Program-made: the position numbers and the translations under genes
The notes under the pieces: generated by a model
The model's database searches: none
Seen by the model: the letters and a program-made list of their open reading frames with translations, nothing else
Told to the model about the DNA's origin: nothing
Part shown: positions 16,447 to 25,804 of the stretch, in pieces
Numbering within the stretch: the first letter of the stretch is position 1
How the letters are laid out: the number at the start of each line of letters is the position of its first letter
Assembly (NCBI GenBank): GCA_002375465.1
Contig: DFLT01000007.1
Coordinates: 62,001 to 126,000 of the forward strand
Length of the DNA: 64,000 bases
Direction of reading: 5' to 3'
Source: Alphaproteobacteria bacterium UBA3612
GTDB lineage: Bacteria; Pseudomonadota; Alphaproteobacteria; Sphingomonadales; Sphingomonadaceae

Positions 16447-19293
16447 TTATTCTTCAATAAGCTCCCGTACCCGGGCGGCGAGCACGTCCATCACGAAGGG
16501 CTTTGTAAGGACGTGCATGCCGGGGTCGAGATGACCATGGCTTAGCACCGCATTTTCCGCATAGCCGGTTATGAATAACACTTTCAGATCGGGCCGCACC
16601 TTGCGCGCTGCCTCCGCGACCTGGCGCCCGTTCATGCCGCCGGGCAAGCCGACATCGGTCACCAGGAGGTCGATCCGCTGGTCGGAATCCAGGATTTTCA
16701 GTCCTGCTGCGCCGTCGCCGGCTTCGAGGGCGACATAGCCGAGGTCGGTCAGCACCTCACTTATCAGCATGCGCAGGATCGGTTCGTCGTCGACGATCAG
16801 AACCGTGTCGCCCGCTTCGGCCCGGGGGGCGTCTTCGGTCCGCACTTCTGCATGAGGGGCGTCCGCTTCCCCCAAATGGCGGGGAAGGTAGACGCAGACC
16901 ATCGTCCCCTCTCCGACCTCAGAGTAAATAGCCACGGACCCGCCGGACTGTTTGGCAAACCCATAGATCATCGAGAGCCCGAGCCCTGTTCCCGTGCCCA
17001 GCGGCTTGGTCGTGAAGAATGGATCATAGGCCTTTGCGATCACGTCCGGCGTCATGCCGGTGCCTGTGTCGGATACGCATAGGGAAATATATTGGCCCGG
17101 CTCCAGACCGCGTTGTTCGGCAGTGCGCTTGTCCATCCAGCGATTGCCGGTTTCGATGGTAATGTTGCCGCCGTCCGGCATCGCATCGCGGGCGTTGATG
17201 CAAAGATTGAGGATGGCATTTTCCAGCTGGCTGGGATCGATCAGGCTGGGCCACAGACCCGCCGCATTTACCATCTCTATCTCGATGGTCGGCCCGACCG
17301 TGCGGCGGATCAGCTCCTCCATGCTGGTGACGAGCTGTTTGATATCTGTCGGTCTGGGGGCCAGCGTTTGCCGTCGCGAAAAAGCAAGCAGACGATGTGT
17401 CAGCGATGCCGCCCGCTTCGCCGCACTTTGCGCTGCGTTCACATAGCGCTCGACATCGTCGATCCGCCCTTGTCCCATGCGCGTCTGCATCATTTCCAGA
17501 CTGCCCGAGATGCCGGTCAGCAGGTTATTGAAATCATGCGCGATCCCGCCGGTAAGCTGACCTACGGCCTCCATCTTCTGGGCTTGGCGAAGCGCATCCT
17601 GCGCGGTCATCAGTTCGGCAGTGCGTTCTGCTACACGGGATTCAAGGGTCTCGTTAAGTTCACGCAATCGCGCTTCGGCACGCTTCCGCTCGCTCAGGTC
17701 GAGCATCGCGCCGATCATCCGAACCGCGCCGCCCTCCGCATCGCGGAAGACGTGGCCTCGGTCCAAGACATCGGCAAAGGTGCCGTCGACGCGACGAAAC
17801 CGGTACTCTGCCGTCCAGTGATCTCCCGCACCGTCGATCACTGAGCTGATACTGTCATGTACGCGATCGCGGTCGTCGGGATGTATGTGCTCTATCCACC
17901 AGTCGGACGTCGGCTCCACCTCCTCATAGCCGAAGAGTACGCAGACCGCCTCGTTCCATTCGACGCGGTTGGAGGCCAGATTCCAGTCCCAAATCGCGTC
18001 GTTGGTCGCTTTTGCCGCCAGCCGGTAGCGCTGCTCCGTTTCGCGCAACGCTGCTTCCGCCGCACGGCGCTCCGTTTCGTCACGCGCTATCTTGATGAAG
18101 CCGGTTATATTGCCTTGTGCGTCATGGAGGGGCCGGACCGAGCCATTGGCGAAGAAGCGGGTGCCGTCGCGGCGAATATGCCAGCGTTCGTCGTTCGCAC
18201 AGCCTTCCGCGCGTGCCTTGGCAAGTTCACGCTCCGGCACGCCGGCGGCGCGGTCCTCCGGCGTAAAGAGAATCTCGGCTGGCTCTCCCAGTACCTCCCC
18301 CCGCGACCAGCCGAAGACCGCCTCGGCGCCTGGTGTCCAGTCCGCGATCTTGTGATCGGCATCGACAGTGAAGATGGAGTGATCCTTGACGCCTTCGACG
18401 ATTCGCCGATTGCGCTCCTCGCTTTCGCGAAGTTCGGTCTGCGCGCGGTGCGCTTCCGTCGCATCATATCCTTCGACAAAGATGCCCGTGACCTGGCCGG
18501 TCTCGTCAAGAACGGGTTCGTAGATAAAGTTTAGGATGCGCTCTACGGGCTTACCGTCCACAGTTACGTAGATGGACGCATGATCCGCGACATAGGGCTC
18601 GCCTGTGCTGTAGACTTTATCGAGAGCCTCGTAAAATCCCTGGTTTGCAAGGTCCGGGAACGCCTCCCGTACGGTCTTGCCGACATATTCCCGTTCCCCG
18701 AACAAACGTCGGTACGTCGCGTTGGCGAATTCGAAGACATGGTCGGGACCATGAAGGATGGTGATGAAGCCAGGTGCCTGCTCGAACATGCGGCGTTGCC
18801 GCTCCGTTTCCTCCGCGCGTCGCCGTTCGGCCAGAACCTGCTTCGTTATTTCGGTACACGCACATAGAAAGCCGTGCACGACGCCGCCGCTGCCCCGGAT
18901 GGGCGTATAGGAGAAGGAGAAATGAGTCTCTTCCTGATAGCCGCGGCGCTCCATCATCAGGGTGATGTCGTCCATGTGCACGGCGATGCCTGCATAGGCC
19001 TTTTCGACGATCGGTGTCAGGTCGGTCCGGATTTCCGCCCATACCTCCAGGAAGGGGCGGCCCAGCGCATCTGGGTGCTTGTCCGCCAATATCGCGGAAT
19101 AGGCGTCATTGTAGAGCAGAATTTGCTCCGGCCCCCACGAAATGAACATCGGCTGGTCGGCGCCCAGGACGACCCCGACGAGTGTCTTAAGCTCTGGCGA
19201 CCAGTCCGCAGGCGGGCCGAGAGGTGTGGGCGTCCAGTCACGCGCGCGGATTGCGGCACCCATCGTACCCCCGTCGACGAGGAAGCTAAGCAT
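16447..19293 (-). CDS. Hybrid histidine kinase with multiple PAS domains
   Basis: 948 residues, soluble. Four PAS-like modules fill residues ~20-550, several with PAC ends (for example GNITGFIKIARDETERRAAE). Then come a coiled coil, HisKA with H586 (GGIAHDFNNLLTG), HATPase (NAILNLCINARDAMPDGG, TGLGLSMIYGFAKQSGG) and a receiver with D880 (LLVTDVGLPGGMNG). The first module resembles the light- or redox-type PAS seen in other sphingomonad kinases, but no cofactor Cys is obvious. Paralogous to the kinase at 14248 over the C-terminal half; the genes converge with 24 bases between stops. Confidence 0.9.
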   Translation of the reverse strand: MLSFLVDGGTMGAAIRARDWTPTPLGPPADWSPELKTLVGVVLGADQPMFISWGPEQILLYNDAYSAILADKHPDALGRPFLEVWAEIRTDLTPIVEKAYAGIAVHMDDITLMMERRGYQEETHFSFSYTPIRGSGGVVHGFLCACTEITKQVLAERRRAEETERQRRMFEQAPGFITILHGPDHVFEFANATYRRLFGEREYVGKTVREAFPDLANQGFYEALDKVYSTGEPYVADHASIYVTVDGKPVERILNFIYEPVLDETGQVTGIFVEGYDATEAHRAQTELRESEERNRRIVEGVKDHSIFTVDADHKIADWTPGAEAVFGWSRGEVLGEPAEILFTPEDRAAGVPERELAKARAEGCANDERWHIRRDGTRFFANGSVRPLHDAQGNITGFIKIARDETERRAAEAALRETEQRYRLAAKATNDAIWDWNLASNRVEWNEAVCVLFGYEEVEPTSDWWIEHIHPDDRDRVHDSISSVIDGAGDHWTAEYRFRRVDGTFADVLDRGHVFRDAEGGAVRMIGAMLDLSERKRAEARLRELNETLESRVAERTAELMTAQDALRQAQKMEAVGQLTGGIAHDFNNLLTGISGSLEMMQTRMGQGRIDDVERYVNAAQSAAKRAASLTHRLLAFSRRQTLAPRPTDIKQLVTSMEELIRRTVGPTIEIEMVNAAGLWPSLIDPSQLENAILNLCINARDAMPDGGNITIETGNRWMDKRTAEQRGLEPGQYISLCVSDTGTGMTPDVIAKAYDPFFTTKPLGTGTGLGLSMIYGFAKQSGGSVAIYSEVGEGTMVCVYLPRHLGEADAPHAEVRTEDAPRAEAGDTVLIVDDEPILRMLISEVLTDLGYVALEAGDGAAGLKILDSDQRIDLLVTDVGLPGGMNGRQVAEAARKVRPDLKVLFITGYAENAVLSHGHLDPGMHVLTKPFVMDVLAARVRELIEE

Positions 19294-19529
19294 TTATTAC
19301 TCCAGAGGCATTTCGCCCATCTGTACCAGAGCGATCCGGTAGCCGCCAGCGCCGCATCGATTCACCATTTTCCTGCCTGAGAGGGGCGCGCTCCCAATTT
19401 GAGTCGCGGGGAGCAAAATCATACTTTCGTGCGCTTCACATGGATATAGAACGATTTTGCACCACCGCTCCCGCCAATAAAAGCGGGCAGGGACGGCGCA
19501 GTACGTCAAAACAAAGGGATCATGGACTG

Positions 19530-20297
19530 ATGGACTGGTTTGGCTGGACGAGCGACCCCGCAGCATGGGCGGCTCTCGCGACCCTGGTGGTCATGGAAAT
19601 CGTGCTGGGGATCGACAATCTGATCTTCATTTCAATTCTTTCGAACAAATTGCCTGAGGGGCAGCAGCAAAAGGCGCGGCGGCTGGGCATCGGTCTTGCC
19701 CTGATCATGCGCCTGGGCCTTCTGTCCATCATTGCCTGGATCGTCGGTCTGACCGCGACGGTCGTCGATCTGGGGCTGACCGGTTCGCCAGGGCCGCATG
19801 GGGAGCCGACCTTTGAAACGCAATTATCCTGGCGTGACATCATATTGATCGTCGGCGGCCTGTTCCTGGTGTGGAAGGCGACGAAGGAAATCCACCACAA
19901 TGTCGACCCCCACCCCAATGAAGATGTGTTTGATACCGCGAAACCTTCCATTGGTTTCGGCGCAGCCATCTTTCAGATCCTGTTGCTGGACATGGTGTTC
20001 TCGATCGATTCCATCCTGACGGCCGTTGGTATGACGGAGCATTTGCCGATCATGGTAATCGCCGTTGTATCGGCGGTTGTCGTCATGTTGCTGGCTGCCG
20101 ATCCGCTCGCCAATTTCATCAAGGGGAACCCAACGGTCGTGATGCTGGCGCTTGGCTTCCTGCTGATGATTGGCGCAGTGCTGATCGCGGACGGTTTCGG
20201 CGTGCATGTGCCCAAGGGATATATCTACACGGCGATGGCGTTCTCGGCCGGTGTGGAGGCACTGAACATCTTTGCCAGGAGGCGTAAGGCAAAATGA
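19530..20297 (+). CDS. TerC/YgdQ family integral membrane protein
   Basis: 255 residues with seven or so membrane segments. TerC family signatures are VVMEIVLGIDNLIFISI and LLDMVFSIDSILTAVG, each with the conserved acidic residue in the membrane. TerC members are linked to manganese export and to metal loading of exported proteins. The start is ATG 19530, giving MDWFGWTSDPAAW, the usual N-terminus. An ATG six bases earlier reads only ATG GAC TGA, a two-codon frame overlapping the true start. No yybP-ykoY-type manganese riboswitch is recognised upstream. Confidence 0.88.
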   Translation: MDWFGWTSDPAAWAALATLVVMEIVLGIDNLIFISILSNKLPEGQQQKARRLGIGLALIMRLGLLSIIAWIVGLTATVVDLGLTGSPGPHGEPTFETQLSWRDIILIVGGLFLVWKATKEIHHNVDPHPNEDVFDTAKPSIGFGAAIFQILLLDMVFSIDSILTAVGMTEHLPIMVIAVVSAVVVMLLAADPLANFIKGNPTVVMLALGFLLMIGAVLIADGFGVHVPKGYIYTAMAFSAGVEALNIFARRRKAK

Positions 20298-20304
20298 TGC
20301 CATC

Positions 20305-20340
20305 GTCCTGCCAGGTTGCGGACCTCGCACCTGGCAGGAC
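20305..20340. terminator. Shared hairpin terminator between convergent genes
   Basis: A perfect 12-pair stem (20305-20316 with 20329-20340) closes a loop that can form three further G-C pairs. It lies between the stop of the TerC gene and the stop of the receptor gene on the other strand, so it can end both transcripts. There is no long T run. Confidence 0.7.
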
Positions 20341-20359
20341 AAGACACGTTGGTACCGCT

Positions 20360-22519
20360 CTAGAAGCTGAGGCGGGCGCTCAGGCGGAAGTCTCGCCCGG
20401 CCAGCGGTACGAAGTCCTTCGTAAAGCTGGCGTGGCGGCGACCGACGACATCGAAGATGTTGTTCGCCTGCGCCATGATCGTGATGTTGTCGTCGCCCTG
20501 GAATGGACGCCATGCGATCGAGGCATTGACGAAGGTAAAGTCGTTCGTGGCAGTCTCCACCGGTGCTGTGCGCGTTGGCGCGTCGACCCATTCTACCTCA
20601 ATGCGTCCGTCCACCGGTCCGGTCTGAGCCTCCAGCGCGCCCAGCAGGCTGAGCGGCGGAATACGCGGTAAAGGCGTGTCGTCGTCCAGGTCCGCCCGGA
20701 TATAATCACCGCGCAAATCGGCAAGCAGCGTCAATCCGTCCGTCCGGACGAAAGGAACGCTTACCTCGCCCTCCAGTCCGAAATAGCTGGCACCGTCCTG
20801 AAAATACTGGAAGATCGGCAGATCATCCTCTTCCAGCCCGGTGTCCTGCAGGTAAATATAATCGTCGAACCAGTTCTGATAGACGCTGAAACTGAGTGTT
20901 GCCGGGCCGGCCTGTCCGCGGACGAACCCTTCGACGCCCCACATTTTCTCTTTCGCGAGGTTCACGTCGCCAATTTCGAATTCCTGTGTGGCAATGTGGG
21001 GACCGTTGGCGAACAGTTCCTCGGCACCCGGGGCACGTTCCGCGCGCGAACCTGTCACACCAAAACGAAGGCCGCCTTCATCGCCGTAGATCAGGCTGGC
21101 GGCACCTGAATAGGTGTTGAAATTGCGGTCCACATTCAAGCTGGCGGCAGAGACATCGGTATGTTCGTACCGGCCGGCCAGTTCGAGCTCCAGGGGCCCA
21201 ACATCAAACTCCTGTAGCGCGAACAGCGCATATTGATCCGTCATATTGGGCGCGACGAAGGCTTCGGCGCCCGTCGCCTGAAAGTCGCGATAATAATATT
21301 GGCCGCCAATGGCGCCGCGCCACCCGGCGCGTTCCTTCTGTATCAGTTCAAAGCGGCCTTCAACGCCCTGAACGTCGAATACTGTCCCGACTTCCTCGCC
21401 CTCGAATTCGGTATGGGTATAGTTGCTGTAGCCCGCCCGCGTGTTCAGGGCAGAGAAGAAACCGTCGCCCAGTGCCAATGATCCCCGCATGTCGGCGCGG
21501 AATTGCTCCAGCGCGATCGAGACCTGCTCTTCGCCGTGTTCCTCTTCATCATGATCATGCTCTTCGCCCGCATGGTCCTCGTCGGCATGTTCTCCGCCTT
21601 CCTCTTCGCCATGATGATGGCCGGTGCCGGGCCTGCCGGGAACGCCGTAGTTGGAATCATAATAGCCGACGGAGAAGCCAAGATTGCTTTCGCCCGTGTC
21701 CACCGCGAAGCCGGCGCCAAGGCTGTAGGTTTCCGTAAAGCTGTTGGGAAGCACGCCGCGCTGTTCCGCCGCTTCGCGCAGCTCTTCCGCTTCCTCGGGG
21801 TCGGAGGCGGCGTCTTCGGCGGCCTCGGCGAGCAATTCGGCGCGAAGCTGGGGCGCGACGGTGTAGCCGCCAACCTCGACATCGTCGGTGTTGCTGTACG
21901 ACCCATCGACGTGGAAGGCGACGATATCGCCGACCGGCACGTCTATCGAGGCGCCGCCCTGGTAGAGATTATAGGCCGAGGAAGTGCCGAGTATCGCATC
22001 CACATGCACCGGCTCCTCCGGAATGCCGCGCGGGATGCGCTTCTCGATTACGTTCACCGCCCCGCCGATGGCCTGACTGCCGTAAAGGAGAACGGCGGGG
22101 CCACGAAGAACCTCGACCCGCTCCGCCGTCAGGGGGTCGATCGAAACGCCATGATCCGCAGAGGTGTTCGACGCGTCAATCGTGCCGATACCGTCGGTCA
22201 GCACGCGCACACGCTCGCCCTGGAAGCCGCGCAGAACGGGGCGAGAGGCGCCGGGGGAGAAGCTGGTGGCGCTGACGCCAGGCAGCTTGGCGAGAACCTC
22301 GCCCAGCTGACCGTTCATGTTGCGCTGCAGTTCGCCGCCCTGGACCACCGATGTGCCGGAAAGAACGTCAAGCTGCTTGATCGCAGGTGCGGTCACGACG
22401 ATCGTGCTGGAGGGGGTGTTGTGAAAATCCTCGCCCTCGGTGCTTTGCGCCACAGCGGCATGGGCGGGAATGATGGCGGCGCACGCCAATAGCGACATTC
22501 TGATAGGTGGCATCTGCAA
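20360..22519 (-). CDS. TonB-dependent receptor, ZnuD-like, with metal-binding loop
   Basis: 719 residues. The signal peptide covers about 1-24 (HAAVAQ). A plug domain follows (SSTIVVTAPAIKQLDVLSGT, then LPGVSATSFSPGASRPVLRG and the ERVEVLRGPAVLLYGS block), and a beta-barrel ends in SARLSF with terminal Phe. Residues ~297-331 form an extracellular-type loop packed with His, Asp and Glu (GHHHGEEEGGEHADEDHAGE and more). That loop is typical of ZnuD, the outer-membrane zinc receptor. A palindrome 36-53 bases before the start could be a Zur site. Zinc uptake is the best guess; other divalent metals are possible. Confidence 0.82.
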   Translation of the reverse strand: MQMPPIRMSLLACAAIIPAHAAVAQSTEGEDFHNTPSSTIVVTAPAIKQLDVLSGTSVVQGGELQRNMNGQLGEVLAKLPGVSATSFSPGASRPVLRGFQGERVRVLTDGIGTIDASNTSADHGVSIDPLTAERVEVLRGPAVLLYGSQAIGGAVNVIEKRIPRGIPEEPVHVDAILGTSSAYNLYQGGASIDVPVGDIVAFHVDGSYSNTDDVEVGGYTVAPQLRAELLAEAAEDAASDPEEAEELREAAEQRGVLPNSFTETYSLGAGFAVDTGESNLGFSVGYYDSNYGVPGRPGTGHHHGEEEGGEHADEDHAGEEHDHDEEEHGEEQVSIALEQFRADMRGSLALGDGFFSALNTRAGYSNYTHTEFEGEEVGTVFDVQGVEGRFELIQKERAGWRGAIGGQYYYRDFQATGAEAFVAPNMTDQYALFALQEFDVGPLELELAGRYEHTDVSAASLNVDRNFNTYSGAASLIYGDEGGLRFGVTGSRAERAPGAEELFANGPHIATQEFEIGDVNLAKEKMWGVEGFVRGQAGPATLSFSVYQNWFDDYIYLQDTGLEEDDLPIFQYFQDGASYFGLEGEVSVPFVRTDGLTLLADLRGDYIRADLDDDTPLPRIPPLSLLGALEAQTGPVDGRIEVEWVDAPTRTAPVETATNDFTFVNASIAWRPFQGDDNITIMAQANNIFDVVGRRHASFTKDFVPLAGRDFRLSARLSF

Positions 22520-22554
22520 ACTTTCGTCCTATGGAACCCGACATGAATCGAAGG

Positions 22555-22572
22555 ACGGTATAACGTTACATA
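22555..22572. promoter_or_regulatory. Candidate Zur-type operator before the receptor gene
   Basis: GGTATAACGTTACATA contains the 8-base palindrome TAACGTTA with further AT-rich partial symmetry (halves TATGTAAC and GGTATAAC). It sits 36-53 bases before the start codon of the ZnuD-like gene. The resemblance to Zur boxes (two ATGTTAT-like halves) is partial, so this is a suggestion from position and gene function. Confidence 0.35.
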
Positions 22573-22884
22573 GGGGGCGCATTGCAAGGGAATTCCACCG
22601 CTGGAGATAAAAGCGTTTCATTGTCGCTTTCGCGCAACAGGCCCCCTCCGATGGCTCGGCCTGCCCGCCTCCTTCAGTGACGGAAACTCCGCAATTCACG
22701 CATCGGGGTTCGGTTTCACTCTGGCCGGTGTTGATTTATATGCGGCCACGCCGTCTTTCCCTTTGGCCAGAAAGAGCCGCGTTGAGTGCGCCGGTTTGCC
22801 GCACGCCGTGAATATACTGTCCTCGTTGACTTTTTTAGGATTCCATTAGCAATTCTGCGGATAGGGCGGGGGCGAAGGAAACCT
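22573..22884. other. Intergenic stretch between receptor and GAF-EAL genes
   Basis: About 312 bases without a supported gene. Both genes point away, so it must carry the promoter of the rightward GAF-EAL gene. TTGACT at 22826-22831 could be a -35 box, but no good -10 follows at 17 bases. Nothing else stands out. Confidence 0.4.
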
Positions 22885-24663
22885 ATGCTACAAGTCAATG
22901 AAGAGGCTCGCCTTGACGCGCTTCGCCAACTGAATTTGCTCGATACGCCGCCCAGCGAGAGCTTTGACCGCATCACGCGAATGGCCAGTCAGATTTTCGG
23001 TCTGCCAATCGCCGCCGTTTCGCTGACCGATCAGGATAGGCAGTGGTTCAAATCCAGGGTCGGGGTCGAGCATAGCTCGATCCCCCGCGACAAGGCCCCG
23101 TGCGCTGCGGTGGCCGAAAGCAGCGCGCCGCTGCTGATCCCCGACCTCTTGGCTGACGAATGCTATGCCGAAAGCATTCTGGCGGGTCAGGGTGTCCGCT
23201 TCTATGCCGGGGCACCACTGATTACCCGCGACGGCTTTGGCCTGGGTGCGCTTTGTGTGCTGGGGGTCGAACCACGAGATGCTTCCAGTGCGGAAATGTC
23301 GGCACTAAATGATCTTGCGCAGATCGTGATGAGCCAGATTGAGCTGCAACATGCCTTTGGCCGCGTCGATCCTCTCAGCGGCCTGCCGAACCGAACTCAG
23401 TTTCTGGAGGATCTGGAAGATCTGGGACGGGACCAACCGGGGGAGCGCCGCCTCGCCGTGCTGGTCGACCTGGCAAGCTCTGAGCAATTGAACCACGGCA
23501 CCCACGTCATGGGCTCCGCCTATATAGACGATATCGTAAAGACGGCCGCGCGGTCGGTTCGTTCGACGCTGGGGGCGGCGCGCACTGCCTATCACGTCGC
23601 TGCAACGCAATTTGCCTTTCTCGCGCCTCCGGGAACCGATGAGCGCTCCTACGCCCGCTTGCTGGGCGATGCGCTGGAGGATGCCCGCCGCGCCACCGGG
23701 GGGCAATTCATCGTGACGACGGTCATAGGGGTCGCGCCGTTCACGACAGGCGAAACTCCGCCTGCCGACATCCTGCGAACTGCACACAGCGCTGCGCACG
23801 ATGCCCGGCGCTCGCAAACGCATATCATGTTCTATTCGTCAAAGAACGACCGCCAGCATAGGCGTCGTTTCAACTTGCTCGCCGATTTTCGTGCCGCCCT
23901 GTCCCGACCCGGCGAACTGCGCCTCGTGTTTCAGCCCCGCATAGAGCTGTCGACGGGCCGGTGTTCGGGTGCGGAGGCGCTGCTGCGGTGGCAGCATCCC
24001 GAACTGGGCAATGTTCCCCCGGGGGAGTTCGTTCCGATCATCGAACAGACGTCCCTGGCCCGTCCCGCCACTGCCTGGGTTCTCGACACCGCGCTGGGCC
24101 ACCTGATCGAAATGCGGGGCAGGGGTGTGGATTTCAGACTTTCGGTTAATGTCTCCGCATCAAATCTGGAGCAGACGGATTTTGCACAGCACGTGCAGTT
24201 GCTGCTGTTGAAGCATCGCCTGCGCCCGGACATGTTGGAGTTGGAGATCACGGAAAGTGCCGTCATGGAAAACGCCGGCGAAGCACTTTCGCAGCTGAAT
24301 GCATTGGCCGAAGCGGGAATCCAGCTGGCGATCGACGATTTCGGAACGGGATATAGCAGCCTCGCCTATCTGCAGCGACTGCCTGCCCATGTCGTGAAGA
24401 TCGACCAGTCCTTCGTGCGAACCCTCGTCGAGAGCGAACGTGAACAGAGCCTCGTTCGCTCGATGATCACGCTATCCCATGATCTGGATTACAGAGTGGT
24501 GGGCGAGGGCGTGGAAACCGAGGCGACCGGCCTGCTGCTTGCCGAAATGGGCTGTGACGAGGCGCAGGGCTATTTTTATGCGCGGCCCATGGAGGTCGCC
24601 GATTTCGAGATATGGTATCAGGCCAGGCTGCTGGATGGCGGCGGGGTGAAAAGGGCCGCCTGA
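22885..24663 (+). CDS. GAF - degenerate GGDEF - EAL c-di-GMP phosphodiesterase
   Basis: 592 residues. The GAF domain (about 15-160) carries the DRQWFKSRVG stretch common in such sensors. A GGDEF-like domain (about 165-320) has lost its active site: the GG(D/E)EF position reads AATQF, so no cyclase activity is expected. The EAL domain (about 335-580) keeps GAEALLRW, SVNVS, ELEITES, IDDFGTGYSSL, KIDQSF, GEGVET and EAQGYFYARP. It is therefore predicted to cleave c-di-GMP. ATG 22885 has GAAGGAA seven bases before. The longer frame starting at 22786 adds a basic stretch without support. It converges on a second EAL gene. Confidence 0.9.
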   Translation: MLQVNEEARLDALRQLNLLDTPPSESFDRITRMASQIFGLPIAAVSLTDQDRQWFKSRVGVEHSSIPRDKAPCAAVAESSAPLLIPDLLADECYAESILAGQGVRFYAGAPLITRDGFGLGALCVLGVEPRDASSAEMSALNDLAQIVMSQIELQHAFGRVDPLSGLPNRTQFLEDLEDLGRDQPGERRLAVLVDLASSEQLNHGTHVMGSAYIDDIVKTAARSVRSTLGAARTAYHVAATQFAFLAPPGTDERSYARLLGDALEDARRATGGQFIVTTVIGVAPFTTGETPPADILRTAHSAAHDARRSQTHIMFYSSKNDRQHRRRFNLLADFRAALSRPGELRLVFQPRIELSTGRCSGAEALLRWQHPELGNVPPGEFVPIIEQTSLARPATAWVLDTALGHLIEMRGRGVDFRLSVNVSASNLEQTDFAQHVQLLLLKHRLRPDMLELEITESAVMENAGEALSQLNALAEAGIQLAIDDFGTGYSSLAYLQRLPAHVVKIDQSFVRTLVESEREQSLVRSMITLSHDLDYRVVGEGVETEATGLLLAEMGCDEAQGYFYARPMEVADFEIWYQARLLDGGGVKRAA

Positions 24664-24698
24664 CGCCTTGATCCCGCCGGGGACGGCGAAACGACTTA

Positions 24699-24726
24699 CT
24701 GACCGGGTGCTTTCAAACCCGGTCAG
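24699..24726. terminator. Shared hairpin terminator between the two EAL genes
   Basis: A perfect 10-pair stem (24699-24708 with 24717-24726) closes an eight-base loop GCTTTCAA in the 79 bases between convergent stops. Confidence 0.7.
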
Positions 24727-24742
24727 CATGGTAACAGGTTGT

Positions 24743-25543
24743 TCAGATCAGAATGTCTGGCAGCGCCCCGGTGGCAGGCCGCGCGATGTGATACCCCTGT
24801 ACTAGGTCGACACCGACATCCCGCAGGGTTTCAAGCTCCTCTGCCGTCTCAATGCCCTCTGCTATGCAGGAGACGCCAAGTTCTTCTGCCAGGCGGCAGA
24901 CATTGGCGACAATCGCCCGGCGTGATTTGCTGGTGTCGATCTCGCGGATCAGGGCCATGTCCAGTTTCAGAATGTCCGGCTGCAATTCAGCGAGAAGGTT
25001 GAGACCGGAATAGCCCGCCCCGAAATCGTCGATTGCTGTCGTGAAGCCCCGGGCACGATAAGCTTCTACAATATTTCGGACATGCGGCACGTCCACCATA
25101 TGTTCGGTTTCGGTGAATTCGAACATCAGGCGCTCAGGTGCAAAGCCCACGCGGCGTGCCGCGGCCAGTGAGGCGCGGATGCAGGCATTGGGTTCGTAAA
25201 CCGCGTTCGGCATGAAATTAATGGACAGCTTTATGTCGGGTTCATTTGCCGGGAAGAGGGCGCCGGCAAGCTCGATGGCCTTCACACGGCAGGTCTGGTC
25301 GAAACGGTAGATGGTCACCGGATCGACGGTAGCCAGCACCTGCGCGGCGGATTCTCCCGCTGCGCCGCGGACCAGCGCCTCATAGGCGAAAACCCTGTTG
25401 CTGCGCAGGTCGACAATGGGCTGGAACGCCATCGTAAACTCCAGCGGGAACGGCGTGGCATCCCTGCACCCGGCGCAAGACGCGGAAAGAGCCTCTCGAT
25501 CACTTTTCGGGAATAGCGGCTGATAGGTCATGTCAGATTGCAT
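24743..25543 (-). CDS. Stand-alone EAL domain protein with N-terminal CxxC
   Basis: 266 residues and almost entirely one EAL domain. Conserved residues are present: YEALVRG, LSINFMPNAV, FTETEHM, IDDFGAGYSGLNLL, KLDMALI, AEGIETAEE and VQGYHIARP, so c-di-GMP hydrolysis is likely. Before the domain lies a short Cys-pair element, SCAGCRD, which could bind a metal or respond to redox state. The start is uncertain: ATG 25543 (MQSDM) is chosen; ATG 25531 and a TTG at 25570 are alternatives. It is divergent from the cyclase gene at 25805. Confidence 0.88.
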   Translation of the reverse strand: MQSDMTYQPLFPKSDREALSASCAGCRDATPFPLEFTMAFQPIVDLRSNRVFAYEALVRGAAGESAAQVLATVDPVTIYRFDQTCRVKAIELAGALFPANEPDIKLSINFMPNAVYEPNACIRASLAAARRVGFAPERLMFEFTETEHMVDVPHVRNIVEAYRARGFTTAIDDFGAGYSGLNLLAELQPDILKLDMALIREIDTSKSRRAIVANVCRLAEELGVSCIAEGIETAEELETLRDVGVDLVQGYHIARPATGALPDILI

Positions 25544-25804
25544 GGCGCCTGGCCGCACTCGGCGACACAATGTGGTGATGATTTAAGGTCGTCATCGGCT
25601 CCGGGTCCCAGAAGTACGCAACAAGATGCTCTTTTATAAGCGTCTTTTTAGCTTACCTAGCGTAAAAATAGGGTTAATTTTTGCATCGCAATTTTTCTGG
25701 TCAGAGGCTGAGGAAACGCGGAGTGTTAACGGGTTTATAACCTTGTGAGCAGAAATGACGGATTGTCGGTCTACACTGTCACTCCAGCCCACTGGGTTCC
25801 GCAC

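Noticed and set aside
19294..19529. Manganese riboswitch (yybP-ykoY) before the TerC gene
   Set aside because: I could not find the conserved loop sequences; only a short CCCGC/GCGGG hairpin is seen near 19470-19490.
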